64,000 nucleotides of DNA from Neisseria sp. (GTDB taxonomy: Bacteria; Pseudomonadota; Gammaproteobacteria; Burkholderiales; Neisseriaceae), in NCBI GenBank assembly GCA_030538415.1, contig JAUNTY010000001.1, positions 1 through 64,000 of the forward strand, read 5' to 3'. Positions 8,624 through 16,918 of the stretch are shown here, one piece after another (within the stretch, counting starts at the first letter, position 1; every line of letters starts with the position of its first letter). A program made the translations under genes and the position numbers. Below the pieces are notes generated by a model. It was given only the letters and a program-made list of their open reading frames with translations, was not told the origin of the DNA and made no database searches.

Positions 8624-8711
8624 ATTGTTAACAATCTTTAAGCGAATTATCAAAGCGCCCGTAAAAATTGTCAACAATTTATCCGTGTAAAAGTGTAGAA
8701 TTGTTGACAAT
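8624..8711 (-). promoter_or_regulatory. urtA promoter with three ATTGT-N2-ACAAT operators
   Basis: A near-consensus sigma-70 promoter reads leftwards: -35 TTGACA (8674-8669), 17-bp spacer, -10 GATAAT (8651-8646). Palindromic sites lie at 8624-8635 (just past the start point), 8667-8678 (covering the -35) and 8700-8711 (upstream). Such placement predicts repression, probably by a GntR-type regulator shared with ureA. The remaining spacer to 8933 has no gene. Confidence 0.7.
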
Positions 8712-8933
8712 TTTTGATTTTTGGCAGATTTGCCATGCGTGTGAAGGATTATTCCAATAATCTGTCGGAAAATGAGTAGATAAACTACAAAAACGGCTGC
8801 ACCAAAGCCGAGACGGGGCATAAACTGCTTTTGCGTGCAGACGGCCTGCGGTGTGGCCGCCGGGCGCCATGCGGCAGACATTGCGCGGCAGGGCAAATGC
8901 GGCTAAGCTTTGCCGCGGATTTGGGAGAACAAC

Positions 8934-9989
8934 ATGACTTATCAATACCGGCAGGCGCTGCCCGATGGCGCACTCGACATTATCGGCGACGTGCACGGCG
9001 AAATCGGTGCGCTGCAAGCCTTGCTGCACCATCTGGGCTACGACGAACAAGGCCGCCATCCGCAGGGGCGCAAGCTTGTGTTGGTGGGCGATTTGTGCGA
9101 CCGCGGCCCCGACAGCCCGGCCGTATTGGCCTGGTTCAAGCAGGCTTATGATGCGGGCAATGCGCTGATGGTGCTCGGCAATCACGAGCTCAACGCGCTG
9201 ATGCACGACCCGAAAGACGGCTCCGGCTGGTTTTTCCCCGAGCGCGAAGCCAAAGATGCACTGAATTACGCGCCGTGGCAGAGGCTGCCGCAGCGCGAGC
9301 GCCCGGTGCTGGAAGCCTGGCTGGCGCAGCAGCCCTTGGTGTTGGAACGCGAAGACCTGCGCATCGTGCACGCCGCCTGGCTGCCCGAGAGCCTGGCCGT
9401 GTTGGATGCCGATGCCGCGCGCGGCGAAGATTTGGTGAGCGCCTACCGCCGTTATGATGCCGAATTGGTGGAAAGCGTGAACAACGCAGCGTGGTATGGC
9501 GATTATCTCTACGAGCAGGCGCATTACATGGCCGCCGCCGAAAACCCGCAGCAACTGCCGCCGTCCATGCCCGCCACCGCACAATACGAGCTGGCCCGCA
9601 GCCGCCTGCACCCGATACGCGCGCTCACCAGCGGCGCGGAGCGCATTGCCGACGCGCCGTTTTATGCCGGCGGCCGCTGGCGCTTCACCGCCCGCTGCGC
9701 CTGGTGGGAAAATTATCAGGAAACCGCCGCCGTGATGGTCGGCCATTACTGGCGCAGCTGGCTGCCGCAGCCGCCCAGCCCGCACCGCGAAGATTTGTTG
9801 CCCGCAGCAGGCAACGCCTGGCACGGCGCGCGGCACAATGTGTTTTGCATCGACTTTTCCGCCGGCGCCCGCTGGCGCGACCGCAAACGCAGCATCGCCC
9901 CCGCCGATTCCGCGTTTCGTTTGGCGGCCTTGCGATGGCCGGAGAAAACGCTGGTGTTTGATAACGGAGAAACAGTGGGTACGGTTTGA
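8934..9989 (+). CDS. Calcineurin-like metallophosphoesterase
   Basis: 351 aa from ATG 8934, chosen for the GGGAG ribosome site 6-10 bp upstream; an ATG at 8910 lacks one. The N-terminal metal-binding motifs of PPP-type phosphatases are complete: GDVHGE (about 19-24), GDLCDRGPDS and GNHE, and downstream histidines occur in VHAAW and VGHYW. The family includes protein phosphatases of the PrpA type and ApaH-like diadenosine tetraphosphatases; the substrate cannot be assigned here. Monocistronic, divergent from urtA. Confidence 0.8.
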   Translation: MTYQYRQALPDGALDIIGDVHGEIGALQALLHHLGYDEQGRHPQGRKLVLVGDLCDRGPDSPAVLAWFKQAYDAGNALMVLGNHELNALMHDPKDGSGWFFPEREAKDALNYAPWQRLPQRERPVLEAWLAQQPLVLEREDLRIVHAAWLPESLAVLDADAARGEDLVSAYRRYDAELVESVNNAAWYGDYLYEQAHYMAAAENPQQLPPSMPATAQYELARSRLHPIRALTSGAERIADAPFYAGGRWRFTARCAWWENYQETAAVMVGHYWRSWLPQPPSPHREDLLPAAGNAWHGARHNVFCIDFSAGARWRDRKRSIAPADSAFRLAALRWPEKTLVFDNGETVGTV

Positions 9990-10275
9990 GAGAGATAACG
10001 TGCGTTTGGGGTTAGTATTTTGAGTCATTGTTGGCATTTCAGTAACTTGCTCCCTCAGGAGAGAGGACTGGTTGCTGAATTTCCACAGGTTTCTGCGTTA
10101 GCTATGCATTTTTTGCCCCGAACTCACGTTAGATAAAAAGGCCGTCTGAAGCCCCGCCATTGGCGGGGCTTCCGACGGCCTAAGCTTTCAGACGGCCTAA
10201 GCAAGTGTAGCGTGGGCTATGCCCGCGAAGAAACACCGGCTGTTTCCGCCGGTGTCATGAGGTTTATTCGGATGC
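9990..10275. other. Spacer with DUS hairpins and half of a MITE end
   Basis: No gene. At 10117-10131 CCCCGAACTCACGTT matches the end of the MITE at 17789-18065, with no partner nearby, so it is a solo relic. At 10139-10198 DUS-related inverted repeats around a GGGGC stem form a terminator-like structure for the convergent genes. A CGTGGGC-type palindrome lies at 10211-10227. Confidence 0.55.
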
Positions 10276-10764
10276 TCAACGCCGCAATGCCGCCGCGCCC
10301 GCATCGGCCACGTTTTCATCTTCTTCGACCGAGCCGCCGCTCACGCCGATGCTGCCGACGATGACGCCTTTGTTATCCAGCAACAGCACGCCGCCGCCGA
10401 AAATCACCAGGCCGTCGTTGGTGGCTTCAATGCCGTAAAGCGGCTGGCCGGGCTGGGCGGCGTTGCCCAAGGCGCGGGTGGACATGTTGAAATAGCGGGC
10501 GGTGCGCGCTTTGCGCTCGGCGATGTCGATGCTGCCCAAAAAGGCGTCGTCCATGCGCACGAAGGCTTTCAGGTTGCCGCCCGCGTCGACCACGGCAATG
10601 TTCATCGGCACCTTAATCGCACGCGCTTTGGCCACGGCGGCCTGCATCACGGTTTGCGCCTGTGCCAGCGTGATGTCGCCGGGCAGGGTTTTGACGGGCT
10701 CGGCGGCGAAGGCGGGCGCGCAGGCAAGCGCAAAACAGAGGGAAACGGTCTTCAATAGCTTCAT
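10276..10764 (-). CDS. Exported GlcG/HbpS-family protein
   Basis: 162 aa with a cleavable signal peptide (MKLLKTVSLCFALACAPAFA, cleavage about residue 20). The rest is a single GlcG/HbpS (DUF336) domain: ITLAQAQTVMQAAVAKARA, NIAVVDAGGNLKAFVRMDDA, and the Gly-rich end VIVGSIGVSGGSVEEDENVADAG. Relatives bind haem or cobalamin or act beside glycolate oxidase; function here is unknown but periplasmic. A Shine-Dalgarno AAGGAG precedes the ATG. Single gene flanked by repeats. Confidence 0.8.
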   Translation of the reverse strand: MKLLKTVSLCFALACAPAFAAEPVKTLPGDITLAQAQTVMQAAVAKARAIKVPMNIAVVDAGGNLKAFVRMDDAFLGSIDIAERKARTARYFNMSTRALGNAAQPGQPLYGIEATNDGLVIFGGGVLLLDNKGVIVGSIGVSGGSVEEDENVADAGAAALRR

Positions 10765-10879
10765 GTCTATCTCCTTGAAAAAATTTATTGTTTTCTGTTT
10801 GTTGCTTGTTGATTAGACAACAGTTTCGCCAAGGGGGTCAAACGTAAAAATTGCCGGGCTTGCGATGAATCAAACAGGC

Positions 10880-11096
10880 CGGGGTCTTTGCAAAATGCTC
10901 CGCTCGTCGCACCCGCGCAGGCGGGGCCCGGTGCAAAGCGTAGCTTTGCTTGTCCGCCCCTTTTTCTGATTCTGAAAATTTAATATGAATCATAAGGTTG
11001 TAAATTTTCAGGGCTGGCAAGTTTGAGCTGAAGCTGCGCTTCAGACTGGGCACCCGCCTGCGCGGGTGCGACGGTTATTTTGTTGCAAAGGTTTCA
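10880..11096. mobile_element. MITE family B, copy 2
   Basis: Same plan as copy 1: ends GGTCTTTGCAAAAT and TTGCAAAGGTTTC, inner arms CGTCGCACCCGCGCAGGCGG and complement, AT-rich middle with AAAGCGTAGCTTTGCTTGTC. No coding capacity. Confidence 0.7.
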
Positions 11097-11172
11097 GGCC
11101 GTCTGAAATGGCTGGCGAGCGCACCGAACCACGGTTGGTGAGCTTGTCGAACCATTCGGACGGCCTGTTTAT

Positions 11173-11278
11173 TATAGTCGTTTCAATTTAGATTGAGACA
11201 AGGCAGCAAGCCGCAGACAGTACAGATAGTACGGCAAGGCGCAGCAACGCTGTATCAATCTAAATTGAAACGACTATA
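11173..11278. mobile_element. Correia-type element 2
   Basis: 106 bp, arms TATAGTCGTTTCAATTTAGA / TCTAAATTGAAACGACTATA, and the core in reverse orientation (ACAAGGCAGCAAGCCGCAGA, TACGGCAAGGCGCAGC). Confidence 0.82.
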
Positions 11279-11344
11279 TTCTCTGTTTGTTATTCAATAT
11301 GCAGCGGATGTAGCGTGGGCTTTGCCCACGAAAAAATACAGGGC

Positions 11345-11542
11345 TGAGGCCTTTGCAAAATACTTTTTTCTTGGAAATATCCATTATATCCGTTATTCCG
11401 GCGCAGGCCGGAATCCATAGCTCGCCATGGAAGCCCATTTGAAATCAAATAACTGAATTTTGGAGAAATGGATTCCGGCCTGCGCCGGAATGACGGAGTG
11501 GATGCTTTTGCGATGCGGCAAAAGGTATTTTGCAAAGTTCTC
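11345..11542. mobile_element. MITE family A, copy 1
   Basis: About 198 bp. Ends GAGGCCTTTGCAAAATAC and GTATTTTGCAAAGTTCTC are inverted; inside are two dRS3-like palindromes around CATTTGAAATCAAATAACTG. No gene. A CGTGGGC palindrome follows at 11577-11593. Three further copies occur in the window. Confidence 0.72.
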
Positions 11543-11701
11543 GGGTCGGGGCAAGTCGTCGATATCAAGTAAAAAACGTGGGCAAAGCCCACGCTACAAA
11601 AGTATAGAGTGAAATCACGGCAAAACCGATACGGCGCTACCCGCTTGGCGATGCTGCCGTACTGTTGCTTTGCTTCGGTTTGGTATCGATTTTGCCGTAG
11701 C

Positions 11702-12943
11702 TTATCCCTTGAACACCGGCACCCATTCGAGCTGGCTGAAAATCTGCGCGGCGATGTTGATGACGCCGAAGGCAAACACCCACACCACCAGCCACAGGCC
11801 GCCGTAAACGCGGTAGCCGCGGCTTTCGGGAAACTTTTTGCGCGCCTTGTAGAGCAGCATGGCGGGAATCAGCGCTGTCCACACCGCCGCCGCGAGGCCG
11901 ACGTAGCCGATGGCGGTCACGAAGCCGGTGGGAAAGAGCAGGCAGGCAACCAGCGGCGGCAGGAAGGTGAGCGCGGCGGTTTTGCTGCGGCCGGCGGTGC
12001 TGTCGTCCCATTTGAACAAGTCGGCCAGATAGTCGAAGAGGCCGAGGGTGACGCCGAGAAAAGAAGTGGCAATCGCCATGTAGGCAAAAAACGTCAATAC
12101 CGTCGCCATGCTGCCGGTGGGCACGAATTGCGACAGCGTTTGAATCAACACCGATACCTGCCCTTCGGCGGCAATCACCGGCGCGAATTCATGGCGCGGC
12201 AGGTTGCCCTGAATCGCCAGTTGCCACAATACATAAATCACCAGCGCCAGCAGCGTGCCCAGCCACAGCGCCCGCGCCACTTTCGGCGCATCGCCTTTGA
12301 AGTATTTCAACAGGCTCGATACATTGCCGTGAAAGCCGAAGGAAGCGAGGCACACCGGCAGCGCGGCGGCAACATAAATCCAGTAGTGCGTGCCTGCCGC
12401 CGCCTGCGTGTCAAACAACACCGGCAGTTGCACATGCGTGAGCAGGCCGCCCGTTGCCCAGAAAAAAGTGATGACCATGCCGCCGATCAAGATGCTGGTG
12501 AGGCGGTCGACCAGGCGGGTAGACGCCCACACGCAAAAAGCCAGCACCACGAAAAACACCAGTTGCCCCGCAGGCAGCCCCACTGCGCCGCCCACCAGAT
12601 TGCCCAAGCCCTGCGCGGTAAGATCGCCGCCGACGAAAATATAGGCATAGGTAAGCAGGTAGAGCACGAAGGCCACCGCCACGCCGTTGACGATGTTCCA
12701 GCCGCGGCCGAGCAGGTCTTTCACCATGGTGTCGAAGCTCGCGCCGTGGGGATAATGGGTGTTGACTTCCAGCAGCATCAGCCCGGAAGAGAGCATGGAA
12801 AACCAGGTATAGGCCAATACCAACAGCGAGCCGGTAAACCACACGCCCGAGGTGGCGGTGGGGTTGGCAAACATGCCCGCACCGATGATGGTGCCGGCGA
12901 TAATCAGCGCGCCGCCAATCAGCGACGGGGAGTGGGCAGACAT
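11702..12943 (-). CDS. mtr: Aromatic amino acid permease (Mtr/TyrP, HAAAP family)
   Basis: 413 aa with about eleven hydrophobic helices. The start SLIGGALIIAGTIIGAGMFANP is the hallmark first helix of the hydroxy/aromatic amino acid permease family, and it aligns best in memory with tryptophan-specific Mtr (LIGGALIIAGTIIGAGMF, GFHGNVSSLLKYF). It would import tryptophan or tyrosine with protons. Mtr and TyrP are hard to separate by eye, so the symbol is provisional. Single gene, with an IS-like repeat cluster downstream and a Correia relic upstream. Confidence 0.85.
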   Translation of the reverse strand: MSAHSPSLIGGALIIAGTIIGAGMFANPTATSGVWFTGSLLVLAYTWFSMLSSGLMLLEVNTHYPHGASFDTMVKDLLGRGWNIVNGVAVAFVLYLLTYAYIFVGGDLTAQGLGNLVGGAVGLPAGQLVFFVVLAFCVWASTRLVDRLTSILIGGMVITFFWATGGLLTHVQLPVLFDTQAAAGTHYWIYVAAALPVCLASFGFHGNVSSLLKYFKGDAPKVARALWLGTLLALVIYVLWQLAIQGNLPRHEFAPVIAAEGQVSVLIQTLSQFVPTGSMATVLTFFAYMAIATSFLGVTLGLFDYLADLFKWDDSTAGRSKTAALTFLPPLVACLLFPTGFVTAIGYVGLAAAVWTALIPAMLLYKARKKFPESRGYRVYGGLWLVVWVFAFGVINIAAQIFSQLEWVPVFKG

Positions 12944-13021
12944 GGTTTCCTTTCCGGCCGTTGCTGCAGGGCCGTAAACAATAATCGGACAACAAACCGC
13001 GATTATGCCGAAAAACCATGG

Positions 13022-13093
13022 TGTAGTCGAAGAAATTAGTTTCTGCTACGGCGTTGGCTCACCTTATATCAGAATTTAATTTCCCCGACTATA
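13022..13093. mobile_element. Correia-type element 6 (internally deleted)
   Basis: 72 bp; ends TGTAGTCGAAGAAATTAG and AATTTCCCCGACTATA, keeping TCTGCTACGGCGTTGGCTCA but missing most of the core. It lies just upstream of the mtr-type gene. Confidence 0.7.
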
Positions 13094-13141
13094 AACAACA
13101 GGCCGTCTGAAAGCAGTAATCTTTCAGACGGCCTGTTGTTT
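13093..13141. terminator. DUS-pair terminator after pnuC
   Basis: Perfect 21-bp stem around AGGCCGTCTGAAAG / CTTTCAGACGGCCT, extended by AACAAC/GTTGTT arms, with a T-rich exit for minus-strand transcription. It ends the pnuC transcript before the permease gene. Confidence 0.75.
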
Positions 13142-13251
13142 ATGGTTCAGCTGCTTCCGTGGTAGGTCGGCCAGTCATGCCTGATATTTGTACGCGCTCC
13201 GGAAACGTTGTTAACCAACGGCGGAATATCGGGTTCCAGCCCGTCCGCCGT

Positions 13252-13983
13252 TCAGACGGCCTGATGGCGGTGCCGCTCAACCAGCCGGTTCCAGTTGTAA
13301 TAACCGTAAACCGAGTTGCACAGATACATGCAATACATCAGCAGCAGCGGCAGGCTGGTGTCGCCGTGGTGCAGCCACATGGCTGTCCACAGCGCGATGG
13401 TGAGGATGTTGACCAGAATCCACAGCACCCACTGCTCACGGTAGCGCAACACCATCAATACCTGCGCCACCAGCGAAATCACCACCGTGGCGCCGTCGAG
13501 CGCGGGCAGGGCGCTGCCGAGCGATTTGAGGAATTCGATATAGGCCAGCGTGCCGATTACGGTGATGACCGTCACGCAGGCCCATTGCCGCATGCTCAGC
13601 GCCTTGGCCACCACTTCTTCCGCCTGGTCTTCGTTGACCGTGTTTTCGCGGGTCATGTGGCGGCGCCACATGTAGAAGCCGACAAACTGCACCGGCACAT
13701 ACACCAACAGGTTGAGCATCATTTCGCCGTAGAGCTTGTAAGTGTAGGAAACATAAGCATAAAGCGACACAGAAATCAGCCCGAAAAAATAATTGCTGAT
13801 TTTGCCCTTGCCCACGAATACCACGCACAAGATGCCGGTGATGGCGGCGATGGTGGCCGCCGGAGAGTCGGGCTGAATGAAAAACACGATAATCTGGATG
13901 GCCAGAAACAGCGCCAGCCATCCGGCCTCGAATCTGCTCCAGCCGTCCAACAATTCGTGTTTGAGCCATTCGGTTGCGCCCAT
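13252..13983 (-). CDS. pnuC: Nicotinamide riboside transporter PnuC
   Basis: 243 aa inner-membrane protein with about seven helices. Family signatures visible: ITGILCVVFVGKGKISNYFFGL and the substrate-pocket region VQFVGFYMWRRHM near the middle, ending in LMYCMYLCNSVYGYYNWNRL. PnuC takes up nicotinamide riboside for NAD salvage by facilitated diffusion. Single gene, terminated by the DUS hairpin downstream. No NadR kinase lies beside it, and no NAD-responsive element was recognised upstream. Confidence 0.9.
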   Translation of the reverse strand: MGATEWLKHELLDGWSRFEAGWLALFLAIQIIVFFIQPDSPAATIAAITGILCVVFVGKGKISNYFFGLISVSLYAYVSYTYKLYGEMMLNLLVYVPVQFVGFYMWRRHMTRENTVNEDQAEEVVAKALSMRQWACVTVITVIGTLAYIEFLKSLGSALPALDGATVVISLVAQVLMVLRYREQWVLWILVNILTIALWTAMWLHHGDTSLPLLLMYCMYLCNSVYGYYNWNRLVERHRHQAV

Positions 13984-14100
13984 TGCTGCCTCCGTTTTGT
14001 CTGAATCCGTCGAGATGCTGCGTATTATGCCGTAGTTATAAGGGCGGAGAAACCATTATATGAAATTATTTCTGTCGGCATCAATTGCGGGCGGAAAAAC

Positions 14101-14129
14101 TTGGTGAGGCCGTCTGAAAGGTGTAGAAT
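14101..14129 (+). promoter_or_regulatory. mgtE promoter whose spacer contains a DUS
   Basis: TTGGTG (14101-14106), exactly 17 bp, then TAGAAT (14124-14129). The spacer starts with the complete uptake sequence AGGCCGTCTGAA. Start point would be near 14136, giving a leader of about 140 nt. Confidence 0.5.
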
Positions 14130-14135
14130 ACGCCC

Positions 14136-14275
14136 CGTTTTCCACTCCAAGACCTGCAATACGGTGCAGGCGCCGACCATGGACCTTCCCAGTTCATTCC
14201 AACCCGCTGAAATTCACACACACAGTATCTAATCCCGCCTGAATACGCGCCCGTAACCAGGCGGGCGGAGTATTT
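14136..14275 (+). ncRNA. Possible structured leader of mgtE
   Basis: About 140 nt. Two hairpins can be drawn: CCTGCA/TGCAGG (14153-14170) and CCCGCCT/AGGCGGG (14234-14265), the second abutting the GGCGGAG ribosome site. It does not match the M-box or other Mg2+ riboswitches that I know, so a regulatory role is a guess from position and structure. Confidence 0.3.
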
Positions 14276-15718
14276 ATGAGCATCGAGCCGCAACAAGAAA
14301 ACACTACCGAAATCGACCTCGAGCGCCTGCCGCTGGACATCGCCCGCGTGCACGAGCTGGCCGAAGCGCTGCTGCCCGTTTACGAGCAGATTGACACCAA
14401 CCAGCCCATTGAAGACAGAAAGCTCAACCAACAGCTGGTCGAGCTGATTGCCATTTTGCGCGAGCTGCACCCGGCCGACGTGGCCACCGTGCTCGAATCG
14501 CTGCCGCAGAAAGAGCGCATGCTGGTGTGGCACTTGGCCGCGCCCGAAGAAGACGGCGAAGTATTGCTGGAAGTGTCCGACGCCGTGCGCGAAACCCTGA
14601 TTGAAACCATGGATCAGGAAGAGCTGCTGGCGGCGGTGGAAGACCTTGATGCCGACGAATTGGCCGAGCTGGCCGACGATTTGCCCAATCAGGTGGTGTA
14701 TGAAGCCCTGAAAACGCGTGACGAAGAAGAGCGCGCGCAGGTGCAGGCGGCGATGTCGTATGAAGACGACCAGGTGGGCGCGCTGATGGATTTCGAGCTG
14801 GTGAGCATCCGCGCCGACGTCACCTGCGAAGTGGTATTGCGGTATCTGCGCCGTTTTGAAGAGCTGCCTGACCATACCGACAAGATTTTCGTGGTCGACG
14901 ACCACGATATCCTGCAGGGCGTGCTGCCGATTCGAAAGCTGCTGGTGGCCGACCCCGAAGAGCTGGTGGAAAACGTGATGGCCACCGAAGTGGTGCGTTT
15001 CCGCCCCGAAGATGATGCCGAAGAAGCGGCGCAGGCGTTCGAGCGCTATGACTTGGTGACCGCGCCGGTGGTGGACGAAAACAAGAAGCTCATCGGCCGC
15101 ATCACCATTGACGAAATGGTCGACGTGATTCGTGAAGAATCCGAAGCCGATATGTTGAACATGGCCGGTCTGCAAGAGGAAGAGGACCTCTTCGCCCCCG
15201 TGCTCGACTCGGTGAAAAACCGCTGGATGTGGCTCGCCATCAACCTTTGCACCGCCTTTATCGCCAGCCGCGTCATCGGCGCATTTGAAGGCTCGATTGC
15301 CAAAATCGTCGCCCTGGCGGCCTTGATGCCGATTGTGGCCGGTATCGGCGGCAATTCCGGCAACCAAACCATCACCATGATTGTGCGCGCGATGGCCACC
15401 GGCCAGCTTTCCGGCAGCCAGGCGCGGCGGCTGTTGAAAAAAGAAGTGGGCGTGGCGCTGGTCAACGGCGTGATTTGGGGCAGCGTGATGGGGCTGATTT
15501 CATGGCTGCTTTACGACAGCCCCGGCATCGGCCTCGTGATGGTGGCGGCGATGACGCTCAACCTCTTGCTCGCCGCCACCGTCGGCGTGTTGATTCCCGT
15601 CGCAATGGAAAAAGCCGGCCGCGACCCCGCGCTCGGCAGCTCGGTGCTGATTACCGCCGTCACCGATTCGGGCGGCTTCCTGATTTTTCTGGGATTGGCG
15701 ACGATTTTCCTGCTGTAA
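14276..15718 (+). CDS. mgtE: Magnesium transporter MgtE
   Basis: 480 aa, normal length. Order: acidic N-domain (about 40-155), two CBS domains (about 155-280), then five transmembrane helices (about 310-480) with the pore-family sequence LMPIVAGIGGNSGNQTITMIVRAMATGQL. MgtE is a homodimeric Mg2+ channel gated by magnesium bound at the N and CBS domains. Single gene with its own promoter and long leader; a Correia-type element follows the stop. Confidence 0.95.
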   Translation: MSIEPQQENTTEIDLERLPLDIARVHELAEALLPVYEQIDTNQPIEDRKLNQQLVELIAILRELHPADVATVLESLPQKERMLVWHLAAPEEDGEVLLEVSDAVRETLIETMDQEELLAAVEDLDADELAELADDLPNQVVYEALKTRDEEERAQVQAAMSYEDDQVGALMDFELVSIRADVTCEVVLRYLRRFEELPDHTDKIFVVDDHDILQGVLPIRKLLVADPEELVENVMATEVVRFRPEDDAEEAAQAFERYDLVTAPVVDENKKLIGRITIDEMVDVIREESEADMLNMAGLQEEEDLFAPVLDSVKNRWMWLAINLCTAFIASRVIGAFEGSIAKIVALAALMPIVAGIGGNSGNQTITMIVRAMATGQLSGSQARRLLKKEVGVALVNGVIWGSVMGLISWLLYDSPGIGLVMVAAMTLNLLLAATVGVLIPVAMEKAGRDPALGSSVLITAVTDSGGFLIFLGLATIFLL

Positions 15719-15722
15719 ATAC

Positions 15723-15829
15723 TATAGTCGTTTCGTTAGTTTGATACAGCGTTGCTGCACCTTGCCGTACTATCTTATCTGTACTGTCTGCGGCTTGCTG
15801 CCTTGTCTCAATCTAACGAAACGACTATA
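15723..15829. mobile_element. Correia-type element 3
   Basis: 107 bp, 5 bp after mgtE. Arms TATAGTCGTTTCGTTAG / CTAACGAAACGACTATA; core CACCTTGCCGTACTATCTTA to CTGCGGCTTGCTGCCTTGTC. A DUS hairpin (15832-15867) follows directly. Confidence 0.82.
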
Positions 15830-15907
15830 TCAGGCCGTCTGAAAGCATGTTTGCAGACGGCCTGATATATAATCACGCCGTCTGCAAACATTTCTACTCC
15901 CGATATC

Positions 15908-16738
15908 ATGACCCTTGCCCAATGGCTGCAAGCCTGCCCGCTGCCGCGCCCCGAAGCGCGCATGCTGCTGCAACACATCAGCGGCTACAGCGCCGCGCAA
16001 CTGATTACCCGCGATCAAGAACCGTTGTCCGAAGCCGTTCAGACGGCCTTGTTTGCGCTGGTCGGGCGCCGCCTGCAGGGCGAACCGATGGCCTATATCC
16101 TCGGCACGCGCGAATTCTACGGGCGCCCGTTTGCCGTCAGCCCCGCCGTTTTGATTCCGCGCCCCGAAACCGAACACCTCGTCGAAGCCGTGCTGGCGCG
16201 GCTGCCGCAAGGCGGCAAAGTGTGGGATTTGGGCACCGGCAGCGGCGCGGTTGCCGTCACCGTCGCGCTTGAGCGCCCCGATGCGCAAGTGCGCGCCTCC
16301 GACATCAGCGAAGCCGCGCTGGCCGCGGCCAAACAAAATGCCGCCGCACTCGGCGCCGCCGTCGAATTCGCCTGCGGCTCCTGGTTTGAAGTCGACAGGC
16401 CGCCTGAAACGCACGCTTACGATGTGATTGTGTCCAACCCGCCCTATATCGAAGCGGCAGACCCGCATCTGCAACAAGGCGACTTGCGCTTCGAACCGCA
16501 AAACGCCCTCACCGACTTTTCAGACGGCCTCAGCTGCATCCGCGCCCTCGCCGCGGGCGCGCCGAAATACCTGAAACCCGGCGGCTGGCTGCTGCTGGAG
16601 CACGGCTACGACCAAGGCCGCGCCGCCCGCGAAATCTTGCAAACAGCGGGCTTGCAGGCCGTTGCAACGCTAACCGATTTGGCGGGCTTGGAGAGGATTA
16701 CCCTCGGGTGCATGCCGTGCGATGAAAAAGCCGCCTGA
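15908..16738 (+). CDS. prmC: Release factor glutamine methyltransferase PrmC (HemK)
   Basis: 276 aa. N-terminal helical release-factor-binding domain (1-85), then a class I methyltransferase: SAM loop DLGTGSG (107-113) and catalytic NPPY (177-180). It methylates the GGQ glutamine of RF1 and RF2. The ATG has only a weak ribosome site. Two uptake sequences lie within the coding sequence (near 16039 and 16520). The stop codon sits inside a hairpin (16726-16760, stem CCGCCTGAAA / TTTCAGGCGG, then T5) that ends the transcript. prfA is not adjacent. Confidence 0.93.
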   Translation: MTLAQWLQACPLPRPEARMLLQHISGYSAAQLITRDQEPLSEAVQTALFALVGRRLQGEPMAYILGTREFYGRPFAVSPAVLIPRPETEHLVEAVLARLPQGGKVWDLGTGSGAVAVTVALERPDAQVRASDISEAALAAAKQNAAALGAAVEFACGSWFEVDRPPETHAYDVIVSNPPYIEAADPHLQQGDLRFEPQNALTDFSDGLSCIRALAAGAPKYLKPGGWLLLEHGYDQGRAAREILQTAGLQAVATLTDLAGLERITLGCMPCDEKAA

Positions 16739-16918
16739 AACGATTTCAGGCGGCCTTTTTACCCTATCTGCCTTTTCAGACGGCCTGTGATGGTTCCGCC
16801 CAAAGCCAGGCCGCAACCCTTTCCCGACAAGAAAACAAGGTTCAACAAAACGCCGGTTTTTCAGGCCGTCTGAAACGCCTATACTCGACCGCATTCCATT
16901 ATCCGTCGGAGAAAAACC

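Noticed and set aside
11609..13039. 476-codon plus-strand frame over the Mtr-type permease
   Set aside because: Charged, His/Arg-rich reverse complement of an 11-helix membrane protein.
14136..14275. M-box Mg2+ riboswitch before mgtE
   Set aside because: I could not match the conserved M-box core; kept only as a generic structured leader of low confidence.
14081..15367. 428-codon antisense frame over mgtE
   Set aside because: mgtE is complete in sense; the antisense product is His/Gln/Phe-rich and without domains.
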